Shown here one piece after another: positions 24,505 through 32,509 of a stretch of 64,000 nucleotides of DNA. Made by a program: the position numbers and the translations under genes. The stretch's first letter is position 1. Every line of letters starts with the position of its first letter. Where the stretch lies: positions 1,362,803 to 1,426,802 of the forward strand of contig NZ_RYEV01000004.1 of NCBI RefSeq assembly GCF_004138485.1, read 5' to 3'. This DNA is from Peristeroidobacter soli (GTDB lineage Bacteria > Pseudomonadota > Gammaproteobacteria > Steroidobacterales > Steroidobacteraceae). The notes under the pieces are model-generated. The model worked only from the letters and a program-made list of their open reading frames with translations. It ran no database searches and was not told the DNA's origin.

Positions 24505-26690
24505 TGTCGAGCATTGCTGCCGATGTGAAGGTCGTCGACCTCGCAGTGGGCTTGTCCGCTGCGGTGATCGTCAAATCGTTGACCGACAACGGCGCGCAGG
24601 TGACACGCATCGCGCCGCCTGGCGGCGATCCCTTCGCCACAGTGTATCCAGCTTATGAGGCGCTCAAAGGCGGGGCGCGCTCACTGTCAGCCGAAGTCAT
24701 CGATGCGCAACTCGCCGATGCAGATGTTTGTTTGATCGGCGGCGAGGACCATCCAGGACTGAGCTGGCGCTTCGATGCCGAGGCGCTGCAGGCAAAGTTC
24801 CCACGGCTGGTGATCGTGCAACTCAGCGGCTATGCGCTCGATCCTTCGCGCCCCGCCGTCGATTTGCTCGTGCAGGCGCGCACCGGACTGGTTCACGAAC
24901 AACTCAACGATCAACCGGTGCAGTTCGCCGTGGCGTTGCCGAGCTATGGCGCGGCACTCAGCGGGCTGATCGGCTTGTGGGCCGCGCTGATCGAGCGCGA
25001 GCGCAGCGGCCTGGGGCAGATCGTCCGCACCAGCATGCAACGCGGCCTGGCACTGTTCTGGTCGCAGATCTGGATGGAAGCCGAGCGCGCCGATGCACTG
25101 TTCGACAAGTTGCCACCCAAGGATGTGCAACATCTCATCTTCGAATGCGCCGACGGCGATTACATTCATTTCGTTCTCGGCGTGCCGAACGCGCTGGCCA
25201 AGCTCTATGCCGTGCTCGGCATCGACATCGCCGTCGATCCGAACGAACGCGGCATTCCCACGCTCGCTCGCGGCCCGCAAAGCTACTTCGCCGATCGCTC
25301 CATCATCGAGCCCTTCATCAAACGTCGCCAGCGCGCCGAGCTCGTGGCGGCATTGAATGAAGCGGGCCTCGCCGCCGAACCCGTGCTGATGCCGGGCGAA
25401 GCGTGGTCGCTCCCGCAAGTGCAGGCGAGCGGTCTGCTCTCACAACGAGAAGATGGCTCGACGCTGATGGGCAACCCATTGCGCTTCGAGCAGGTATCGA
25501 CGCCCAGCGCGGGGGCTGAGCTTTCGCCGTCGAACGCGGCCGGCGCACTGGCGGGCCTGCGCATCGTGGACTTCGGCAACTTCATCGCCGGCCCCTACGC
25601 CTCCAAGCTGCTCGCCGATCTGGGCGCGGACGTGATTCGAGTCGAGCCACCGACCAGCCTCGCCGCGCTCACGGGCATGAGAAACACGGTGGTCGCCAAT
25701 CGCGGCAAGCGCAGCATCGTCATCGATATGAAATCGGCGGAAGGCCTCGAGCTGGCGCACCGGCTCTGCGCCTCCGCCGATGTCAGCACTCACAACTTCC
25801 GTCTCGGCGTCGATGCGCGACTCGGCATCGACCCGGCGAGCCTGCGCCGGATTCGGGCCAATATCGTCACCCTCGCCACCACCGGTTACGGCTCGATCGG
25901 ACCGAAAGCGAAGGATGCCGGCTGGGACATGGTGATGCAGGCCCTGTGCGGCCATGAAGCGCGAGCCGGCGGCAAGAACAATCGACCAATGTGGTATCGC
26001 TCGGCGTATGTCGATTTCGCCACGGGCGCGCTCGGCGCGATTGCCATTCTCATGGCAGTCTATTCGCGGCTGCGACATCACACTGCGACGGCGGCGGAAA
26101 ACAGCCTGCTGGGCACATCGCTGTTCCTGATGTCCGAGCTGCTGCTAACACCCGACCGGCAATTCGTCGGCGCACCGTTGCTGAACTCACAGCGCACGGG
26201 CTTTCATCCCACCGAGCAGCTGTATCGCACTCGTGACGGCTGGATCGCGATTGCCGCTCGCGGCGAGACGATGTCGGCAACGCTGGCCCGCACTTTCGAG
26301 CTGCAACCGGCACCTGCCACGCGCGCCGAGTGGAACGAACACTCTGCGGCCCAACTGGCAGATCGTTTGTCGTCGCTCAGCAGCGCCGAAGCAGTGGCGC
26401 GGCTGGAATCGGCGGGCGTTTGGGTGGAACGCTGCAATCCGGCATCGTGGCAGACATTACGGGACGATCCCAGAGCACGCGCAGCCGGCCTCGTCGTCGA
26501 AGCGCAGGACAGCGCTTATGGACGCGTCCTCTCAACGTTTGGTCCCGTGGTCACGTTCTCGCGCTCGCGCGCTCCGGGCGCGCTGCGTTCATCGCCGGCA
26601 CATGGCGAGCACTCGCGAGAAATTCTTGCCGAGCTGGGCGTGGCCGCCGAGCAGATCGAGTCGCTGCTCGCGAACGGAACGGTGCGCTGA
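24504..26690 (+). CDS. Fused two-domain CaiB/BaiF (family III) CoA-transferase
   Basis: 728 aa, two CaiB/BaiF domains in one chain. The first covers roughly residues 1-345, the second about 350-728. The second half has the start motif LAGLRIVDFGNFIAGPYASKLLA-type sequence and the catalytic-region Asp in YVDFATGALGA; the first half has LPSYGAALSG there and lacks the Asp. It therefore probably mimics a dimer with one working site. Its translation is coupled to the Rieske gene by TGATG. It is paralogous to the gene at 1-2137, so the island holds two acyl-CoA transfer steps or two substrate specificities. Confidence 0.9.
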   Translation: MSSIAADVKVVDLAVGLSAAVIVKSLTDNGAQVTRIAPPGGDPFATVYPAYEALKGGARSLSAEVIDAQLADADVCLIGGEDHPGLSWRFDAEALQAKFPRLVIVQLSGYALDPSRPAVDLLVQARTGLVHEQLNDQPVQFAVALPSYGAALSGLIGLWAALIERERSGLGQIVRTSMQRGLALFWSQIWMEAERADALFDKLPPKDVQHLIFECADGDYIHFVLGVPNALAKLYAVLGIDIAVDPNERGIPTLARGPQSYFADRSIIEPFIKRRQRAELVAALNEAGLAAEPVLMPGEAWSLPQVQASGLLSQREDGSTLMGNPLRFEQVSTPSAGAELSPSNAAGALAGLRIVDFGNFIAGPYASKLLADLGADVIRVEPPTSLAALTGMRNTVVANRGKRSIVIDMKSAEGLELAHRLCASADVSTHNFRLGVDARLGIDPASLRRIRANIVTLATTGYGSIGPKAKDAGWDMVMQALCGHEARAGGKNNRPMWYRSAYVDFATGALGAIAILMAVYSRLRHHTATAAENSLLGTSLFLMSELLLTPDRQFVGAPLLNSQRTGFHPTEQLYRTRDGWIAIAARGETMSATLARTFELQPAPATRAEWNEHSAAQLADRLSSLSSAEAVARLESAGVWVERCNPASWQTLRDDPRARAAGLVVEAQDSAYGRVLSTFGPVVTFSRSRAPGALRSSPAHGEHSREILAELGVAAEQIESLLANGTVR

Positions 26691-26691
26691 G

Positions 26692-27495
26692 CTATTTGGA
26701 TCTCGGCGCGCTTTCGGGCAGCGCCGAGATCCGGCCGACACCGCCATCGACGGGAATGACGGTCCCGGTGACGTAGCCGGCGAGATCCGACAATAGAAAC
26801 AACACGACACCGGCAATATCGGCCGGCGTTCCTGCGCGACGCAGGGGAACGGCCTGTTCGATGCGCGCCAGCGTCTCCGGCGAGATCGGCACCACGCCGG
26901 AAGAAACGATTCTGCCCGGCGACACCACGTTGAAACGGACTTTGCCCGGACCGAACTCGTGCGCGGCCGCGGCGGCGAGCTTGTTGACGGCGGCCTTGCC
27001 GACCCCATACAGCGCGATGTTGAGCGTACTGACTTCAGCGGCCAGCGAACCGACGAAAACCACCGAGCCACCGCCTCGCGCGGCCAGGCGGGGCGCCGCC
27101 AGCTGCGTTACGAGAATCGCCGGGCGCAGCGTCAGATCGAGCTGCCGCTGCGTCTGTTCATCGTCCAACGCAGCGATCGCGCCGGGCATCGGCACTCCCA
27201 CGACATTGACGACGCCGGCAAACGACCCACCAAACTGTCTTTCGGCCTGAGCGAACACAGCCTCCATGTCGGCGCGATCGGTAACGTTCGCGGCCGCGGC
27301 GATGCCACCGAACCTGGCTGCGGCAGCCTCCGCAACCTCCTTCTTGGAATCCACGCACAGCAGCTTCGCGCCCGCTTGCGACAAGGCCGCGCACACCGCC
27401 GATCCGATGCCAGCACCGACGCCGAGCACGACGAAGCCGCGACCGGTCAGTTGCTGCCGGGCCAGATAATCGATGGTCGCGGCGTCGTTGCTCAT
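26692..27495 (-). CDS. Divergent short-chain dehydrogenase/reductase
   Basis: 267 aa from ATG 27495. The cofactor motif is VLGVGAGIGSAV, lacking the usual TG, and the NNAG motif is replaced by NVVGVP; the catalytic Ser (VGSLAA) and YGVGK remain. It is thus SDR-fold with an altered nucleotide loop. It overlaps the preceding SDR by TGATG. It converges on the CoA-transferase gene with one base between the stops. The function in the pathway is unknown. Confidence 0.84.
   Translation of the reverse strand: MSNDAATIDYLARQQLTGRGFVVLGVGAGIGSAVCAALSQAGAKLLCVDSKKEVAEAAAARFGGIAAAANVTDRADMEAVFAQAERQFGGSFAGVVNVVGVPMPGAIAALDDEQTQRQLDLTLRPAILVTQLAAPRLAARGGGSVVFVGSLAAEVSTLNIALYGVGKAAVNKLAAAAAHEFGPGKVRFNVVSPGRIVSSGVVPISPETLARIEQAVPLRRAGTPADIAGVVLFLLSDLAGYVTGTVIPVDGGVGRISALPESAPRSK
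26698..26732. terminator. 12-bp-stem hairpin at the convergent CoA-transferase/SDR ends
   Basis: GGATCTCGGCGC and GCGCCGAGATCC form a perfect 12-bp stem around an 11-nt loop. The hairpin starts 8 bp after the CoA-transferase stop and lies inside the last codons of the opposing SDR, so it can act in both directions. No T-run follows. Confidence 0.5.
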
Positions 27496-28268
27496 CAGAA
27501 AGGCTCGCAGTAAGGGCGAATGTCCATCTCGTGCGTCCACGCATGGCGCGGCTGCGTGAGCACCTGCCAGAACGTTTCGGCGATCGAATCGATGTTCACC
27601 ATGCCATCCTCGGGCCGCTTGTCCTTGGCGTGCGGGAACGCGTTGTTGAGACGATCGCCATCGATGGGTCCGTGCACGATGATATTCGCGACGTGAATGT
27701 TCTTCGGACCATACTCTCGCGCAAAAGCTTGCGCGATGGCGCGCTGCCCGAACTTCGCCGACGCATAAGCGGTCAGCTTCGGACGACCGATGACACCGGA
27801 AATGGAGCCGGTGAACAACAGCACGCCGCCGTTACGCTCCAACATCAGGCGCGTTGCCTCGCGGGCCACGATGAAACTGCCGAGGCAGTTGGTCCGCCAC
27901 ACATCCTCGAAGAACTTGGTGTCCATTTCGAGCGGATTCGGCCGCCACTGACTGCCGCCGGCATTATAGATCGCGGTGTGCAAACCGCCTTCACGGCGCA
28001 CGATATCCAGCGCGGGCTGTAAACCTTCGTCCGTACCTGCATCGGCGGGCGCGGCGATCGCCACACCGCCGCGATCGGTGACATCGCGCACGATTGCATC
28101 GACCTTCTCGGGCGTGCGGCCGGTGACGACGACCTTCATGCCGGCATCCGCCAGTCGACGCACGATGGCGCCGCCCGTGCCCTGAATGGCACCGACGCCC
28201 ACCACCCACGCGAGGCTGCCCTTCGGCGGCGCCCCACCATCCAACGGCCACTGTCTCGACTCACTCAT
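27495..28268 (-). CDS. Short-chain dehydrogenase/reductase
   Basis: 257 aa. The glycine motif is VVGVGAIQGTGGAI, another departure from canonical TGxxxGIG; YNAGG and YASAK are clear, with the catalytic Ser in FTGSISG. The C-terminus ends PRHAWTHEMDIRPYCEPF, a pattern seen in SDRs acting on CoA or aromatic intermediates, though substrate assignment is not possible here. It lies 60 bp downstream of the ferredoxin gene in the same leftward unit. Confidence 0.86.
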   Translation of the reverse strand: MSESRQWPLDGGAPPKGSLAWVVGVGAIQGTGGAIVRRLADAGMKVVVTGRTPEKVDAIVRDVTDRGGVAIAAPADAGTDEGLQPALDIVRREGGLHTAIYNAGGSQWRPNPLEMDTKFFEDVWRTNCLGSFIVAREATRLMLERNGGVLLFTGSISGVIGRPKLTAYASAKFGQRAIAQAFAREYGPKNIHVANIIVHGPIDGDRLNNAFPHAKDKRPEDGMVNIDSIAETFWQVLTQPRHAWTHEMDIRPYCEPF

Positions 28269-28328
28269 AGCTTGCTCTCGGTAAATGTGTCACGGCAATT
28301 CGTGACTGTTCACGAATCACCGAAATCG

Positions 28329-28658
28329 TCACAGCGCGGACTGCTGCGTCTTCGGCGTGTTCACCACCAGCCCATCGAGCTCCTGCGTGACTCGAATCTG
28401 GCAACTCAGCCGCGAAGTGGGCCCCACCTCGCTCGCGAACTGCAACATATTCTTTTCCATGTCGCTCGGCGGACCGACCTTGGCCATCCACTCCTGGTCC
28501 ACCAGCACGTGACAGGTGGCGCAGGCACAGGCGCCGCCGCATTCGGCATCGATGCCGGCCACACTGTTGTGGATCGCCCCTTCCATCACCGTCAGCCCTT
28601 CCTTGATCTCCAGCGTGCGCTTGAGACCCTCATAACTCACATACGTGATTTTCGGCAT
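28329..28658 (-). CDS. Adrenodoxin/putidaredoxin-type 2Fe-2S ferredoxin
   Basis: 109 aa. Cluster ligands are Cys40, Cys46, Cys49 and Cys86 in the vertebrate/putidaredoxin spacing; Cys44 is an extra non-ligand cysteine. These small proteins carry electrons from an FAD reductase to P450s or to three-component Rieske systems. The gene follows its reductase by 14 bp and has GAGGTTGGGG before the ATG. It probably serves the P450 at 16564 and possibly the Rieske oxygenase at 23230. Confidence 0.93.
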   Translation of the reverse strand: MPKITYVSYEGLKRTLEIKEGLTVMEGAIHNSVAGIDAECGGACACATCHVLVDQEWMAKVGPPSDMEKNMLQFASEVGPTSRLSCQIRVTQELDGLVVNTPKTQQSAL

Positions 28659-28672
28659 ACCCCAACCTCTGA

Positions 28673-29884
28673 TCAGGCCGCCACGTCGCGCACGGGCACC
28701 GTGGCATCGGCCAGCTTTTCACGAACGATGGCGGTGCGACGGGCGATCAGCATGCGCCCGACCATGAAGTCGGCGGGCGCGTTGACCGCTTCGACGGCTT
28801 CGATCTGCTCGCCGCGCAAATGGAATATCGAGAAGCTGCGCGCTGACAGGTCGCCGCGGATCACAATCTCATCGCAGTCGAATGCCATGCCCGCGATCTG
28901 CAGCTTCAGGTCGTACTGATCCGACCAGAACCACGGCAGCTCAGCTTGCGGTGCCGGCGCGCCACAGATGGCTGCGGCCGCCTGCTTGGCCTGCTCCAAG
29001 GCATTGGGCACGCTCTCCAGTCGGATCTGGCGGTCGTAGCGCTGCGACGGTCGACGTGTGACATCGCCGATGGCGTAAATATTTGGATCGGCGGTGCGTG
29101 CGTGCTGATCGACCACGACACCGTCCGCACAAGGCAAATCGCAGGCCCGAGCGAGCTCGTCGTTGGGAATCGCGCCAACGCCGACAATGGCGATGTCACA
29201 TTCGATGACGCGTCCGTCGCTCAAGCGAACGCCACGCACCTGCGTCTCGCCGATGAATTCCGCGACTTCGGCGCTCAACTCGAAGCGAACCCCGTTGGCT
29301 TGGTGCACGCCGCTGAAGAATTCGGACAACTTGCCGCAGGCCACGCGAGCCAGAATGCGCTGCTCCCGCTCGACCACCACCACCTGCGCGCCGAGCGCAC
29401 GCGATGACGCCGCGGTTTCCAGACCGACATAGCCGCCGCCGATGATTGCGATTCTGGACTCGGGACGGATCAGCGCCTTGAGCCGATCGGCATCGGCCAG
29501 CGTTCTGAGCATCAGCACGTTGGACAACGTCGCGCCGGGAATCGAGAGCTGGCGCGCACGAGCGCCCGTTGCAATCACCAATTGCTCATAGGGCACAGCG
29601 ACGCCGTCGGATAGCCGAACCTGTCGGCCGCCGCGATCGATCGATTGCACGCGCGCCGCCAGATACAGAGTCACATCGTTGTCCGCATACCAGCTCGCTG
29701 GCCGCAGGGTGAGGCTTTCCAGACTCGCCTCCCCCTTGAGCCAGGCCTTGGACAAAGGCGGCCGTTGATAAGGCAGCACCGGCTCGTCGCCGACGATCGT
29801 AATGGGCAGCCGATAGCCGCTTCGTCGCAGCTCGAACGCCGCGCTCGCGCCCCCGTGCCCACCCCCGATGATGACAACGCTCAT
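28673..29884 (-). CDS. FAD-dependent NAD(P)H:ferredoxin reductase (putidaredoxin-reductase family)
   Basis: 403 aa. The FAD-binding GGGHGG is at residues 7-12, the second ATG motif is IATGAR, the NAD motif is [10 protein letters not shown] near residue 148, and YAIGDVT binds FAD; the length is normal for the family. It reduces the adjacent 2Fe-2S ferredoxin. Operator pair D begins 44 bp upstream of the ATG at 29884, so the reductase-ferredoxin-SDR-SDR unit has its own promoter despite lying downstream of the regulator operon. Confidence 0.93.
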   Translation of the reverse strand: MSVVIIGGGHGGASAAFELRRSGYRLPITIVGDEPVLPYQRPPLSKAWLKGEASLESLTLRPASWYADNDVTLYLAARVQSIDRGGRQVRLSDGVAVPYEQLVIATGARARQLSIPGATLSNVLMLRTLADADRLKALIRPESRIAIIGGGYVGLETAASSRALGAQVVVVEREQRILARVACGKLSEFFSGVHQANGVRFELSAEVAEFIGETQVRGVRLSDGRVIECDIAIVGVGAIPNDELARACDLPCADGVVVDQHARTADPNIYAIGDVTRRPSQRYDRQIRLESVPNALEQAKQAAAAICGAPAPQAELPWFWSDQYDLKLQIAGMAFDCDEIVIRGDLSARSFSIFHLRGEQIEAVEAVNAPADFMVGRMLIARRTAIVREKLADATVPVRDVAA

Positions 29885-29927
29885 TGTCGAATAGGTATTC
29901 GCTATCCAGCTTGGCTCGCAGGTTACT

Positions 29928-29959
29928 ACGATTTGCCGGATAGTACAACGATATGCCGT
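29928..29959. promoter_or_regulatory. Paired operator D upstream of ferredoxin reductase
   Basis: acgatttgccgg at 29928 and acgatatgccgt at 29948 match the reverse complement of the island operator (consensus MCGGYAWATCGT) and are exactly 20 bp apart. They lie 44 bp upstream of the reductase ATG. Confidence 0.65.
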
Positions 29960-29972
29960 TGTCTCGACTGGC

Positions 29973-31397
29973 TCAGCCCGCGATCAGATTCCTCACGAGC
30001 TCGCGCACGTCGTCGGCTCCATCGATCGCCCATACTCGCGCGAGAGCGGCGTCGGTACTGGCCTCACCCAAGGCCGGCACACAGAAGTTGCGGAACTTGT
30101 TGGCAAGGTCGGCGTCGCTGCACTTTGTGTCGGCGCTGTACGGATCGCCTTTGGAATATTCCACGCGTGCCGAGTAATCGCCGCGACTCGTGACGATCCT
30201 CAATGAGCTCGGCATTCGCGCGTTGTGACCGAGAGCGCGCAAGTCGGCCGCTGCGATCGCCGCCGCCGTGGGCTCGAGCGCCACCGTCACCTTCTTCATA
30301 AAACGTTTGATTCGCTCATCGGCCCGCGCCTCCGGCGTATGCCAGGAGGGGCCAGGCGGTCCCGCGTAAGCGGCCGCCGCCAGCAGATACGGCGCACTGA
30401 AGCAGGCATCGACCATGGTCACGACGTTCGGATCGTCCATGTGTTTCGCGAGCGCCGCGCCATGCAACCCAATATCGATCCGCTCGATCTCATCGACCTC
30501 GATGCCGTGACGACGGCACAAGTCATAAAACATATCGATGGCGGCGTTGAGGAACCGGCAGCCCGGATACACTTTGTAGATCACTTCTTCGACGGCCCAG
30601 CGCTCGCCGAGCCGCGCCGTCAATGCATCCCAGTTGCAACCCAACGAGCCGACGACGCGCCAGAATCCCTGCTCTCCATCGAGCACGCCGCGCTCCGCCG
30701 TGAACCCTCCTTGCGCAAGCAACGCGGCGACCACACCCGACTCCGCAGTCGTGCCATACATCGCATATTTGGTCATGGGCCGCGGCAACACCCGGCCGAA
30801 TTGTGAGGACGCGGGCAACGGCGCCGACGCAGCAGTGATGCCGAACGCATGCAGCATCTGTTCGCGATTCAAACCGAGCAGACGACCGGCGCACACCGTC
30901 GAAGCAAAGGCGATACAGCTATAGCCGCTGACGGGACCGAACTGAAACTTGCCCTCCTCGGTCACGATCAGCGATCGCAGAGACATCGCGATGCGCCCGG
31001 CGACTTCATAACCAACGATCACGGCGGACAGAAAATCGCGACCGCTGCTGCCCATCCGTTCGGCGATCGCGAGCGCCGGCGCGACCGCGGCGGCGGCAAT
31101 ATGCGCCTTGTAATGCAACGTATCGTCGGCATCGATGGCGTTGCCGATATGCGAGTTCACGTAACTCGCGAGGGCGGCAGGCAAGCGCTCGCCGCTCACG
31201 AGTACCGTCGCTTCGGGACTGCCACCGTACGCAGCGATGACTCGTCTCACGATACGGCTCGAAGGCATGTCGTGACCGGCGACAGCACAGCCCAATGTGT
31301 CCAGGATCAACTGTTTGCCGGCGTGCACGGCGCCCGGCGGCAACTGATCGAAACTGACCTGGCAGGCGAAGTCGGCGAGCGTCTCGGTGTAATTCAT
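29973..31397 (-). CDS. MmgE/PrpD-family protein
   Basis: 474 aa, full length for the family, which includes 2-methylcitrate dehydratase and cis-aconitate decarboxylase. Visible markers are GCAVAGHD near residue 37, HIGNAIDADDTLHYKAH, VGYEVAGRI and AFGITAA. In a catabolic island it would dehydrate or decarboxylate a hydroxy-polycarboxylic acid, which pairs logically with the citryl-CoA-lyase-like gene at 10732. It begins 13 bp after the IclR stop and is likely co-transcribed with it. Confidence 0.88.
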   Translation of the reverse strand: MNYTETLADFACQVSFDQLPPGAVHAGKQLILDTLGCAVAGHDMPSSRIVRRVIAAYGGSPEATVLVSGERLPAALASYVNSHIGNAIDADDTLHYKAHIAAAAVAPALAIAERMGSSGRDFLSAVIVGYEVAGRIAMSLRSLIVTEEGKFQFGPVSGYSCIAFASTVCAGRLLGLNREQMLHAFGITAASAPLPASSQFGRVLPRPMTKYAMYGTTAESGVVAALLAQGGFTAERGVLDGEQGFWRVVGSLGCNWDALTARLGERWAVEEVIYKVYPGCRFLNAAIDMFYDLCRRHGIEVDEIERIDIGLHGAALAKHMDDPNVVTMVDACFSAPYLLAAAAYAGPPGPSWHTPEARADERIKRFMKKVTVALEPTAAAIAAADLRALGHNARMPSSLRIVTSRGDYSARVEYSKGDPYSADTKCSDADLANKFRNFCVPALGEASTDAALARVWAIDGADDVRELVRNLIAG

Positions 31398-31410
31398 CGC
31401 CGACCGAAAT

Positions 31411-32244
31411 CTATCTGGCGCCGCGCGCTCTGGCTCCGGCGGCGGCGCGCTTGACGACGGAACCGGCCGGAGATTGCGCGCTCAGTCCTTTGCCTTCGAA
31501 CACCATCTGCTGCGCCTCTTTGAGCTGCTTCAGATAGGCATTCTTGTTCGAGACGAAACGATCCGACGGCCCGACCATCGCCAGCCCCACCAACCGAGGC
31601 CCGATCCAACCATGCACGGCGAACGAGGACACGCCCTGTCGTCCTTCGCCGACCGCCTGGTAGTACCCGAGCTTCTGATGTGCCTTGATCTCTTTTTCCA
31701 ATTGCTCGGGGCTGGTCTTGGTCGCTTCGGTCAAGGCACGCAAGGGCTTCAACCGCAGCACGCGATCCCGCTCCTCATCGTCCAGGCCGCCGAGCAGCGC
31801 CTTGCCGATCGCGGTCGCATGGATGGACACCCGGTCGCCCGGCAACACCACATAGCGCAAGCGATGGCTTCCCTCGCTGACCGCGACGATGCGCACTTCG
31901 GTATCGTCGATCTCGCCGAAGAAGCAGGTTTCGCTCGATTGCCCGCTCAGCAGCGCGGTCGCCTCGGTGCCGATCATCAATACCTCATCGTATTCGGCGA
32001 TCGATTTGGCGATTTCGATCAGACGCCCGGTGGGGTAAAAGCGCTTGGTGCTGACCGTGCGACTGACGTAGCCCAGCTCATGCAGCGTGTTGAGCAGATC
32101 CGAGCAACTGCTCTCTGGCAAATCCAGCAGCCGGGCCAGCTCCGACTTGAGCAGCTCGCGCTTCTCCCGGGCAAACACCTCGAATACCGCCAAGGTGCGC
32201 GCCGCCGCCGGTACGGTGGTCGTACCACCTGAAGTCTGAGCCAT
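31411..32244 (-). CDS. IclR-family transcriptional regulator
   Basis: 277 aa from ATG 32244, behind a strong AAGGAAGG; a longer frame to 32310 has no such site. The N-terminal winged helix-turn-helix reads ELARLLDLPESSCSDLLNTL at about residues 37-56. The C-terminal effector domain has GKALLGGLDDEER and FAVHGWIGPRLVGLAMVGP, standard for IclR. IclR proteins often bind as dimers of dimers and sense aromatic acids. Operator pair E precedes this gene and similar pairs precede the other island operons, making it the likely island regulator. Confidence 0.92.
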   Translation of the reverse strand: MAQTSGGTTTVPAAARTLAVFEVFAREKRELLKSELARLLDLPESSCSDLLNTLHELGYVSRTVSTKRFYPTGRLIEIAKSIAEYDEVLMIGTEATALLSGQSSETCFFGEIDDTEVRIVAVSEGSHRLRYVVLPGDRVSIHATAIGKALLGGLDDEERDRVLRLKPLRALTEATKTSPEQLEKEIKAHQKLGYYQAVGEGRQGVSSFAVHGWIGPRLVGLAMVGPSDRFVSNKNAYLKQLKEAQQMVFEGKGLSAQSPAGSVVKRAAAGARARGAR

Positions 32245-32293
32245 GATCCTTCCTTTTTGGGTGACGCCGCCCCGCCGAGGCTCGACAGGGGCT

Positions 32294-32325
32294 CCGGTAT
32301 CCTGGAGCATTCTACGACAAATCGT
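32294..32325. promoter_or_regulatory. Paired operator E upstream of the IclR gene
   Basis: acgacaaatcgt at 32314 sits inside a perfect TACGA-N4-TCGTA palindrome; ccggtatcctgg begins 20 bp earlier at 32294. The pair ends 50 bp upstream of the IclR ATG and fits the island operator, suggesting autoregulation. Confidence 0.6.
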
Positions 32326-32441
32326 AATGATGGCGTCAATTCAGCGCCAAACCCGCCTGAGGCCGGTATTCGAGCCCACCCGGCAGCAACGGCCTATCGT
32401 AAAGCCCGGCGCATGATCGATTGGCAGTCATCGCTACTTGA

Positions 32442-32459
32442 ATACCATTCACAAGGTAT
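32442..32459. promoter_or_regulatory. ATACC-N8-GGTAT operator upstream of the S12 hydrolase
   Basis: ataccattcacaaggtat is an 18-bp imperfect palindrome 50 bp upstream of the S12 ATG. It matches 16 of 18 bases of the element at 53847 upstream of the acylase gene, 21 kb away. Confidence 0.6.
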
Positions 32460-32509
32460 CTTTGTAGCGCGGCCACCAAAAATACTAGAATGCGCGAGCC
32501 TCTTTTCCG

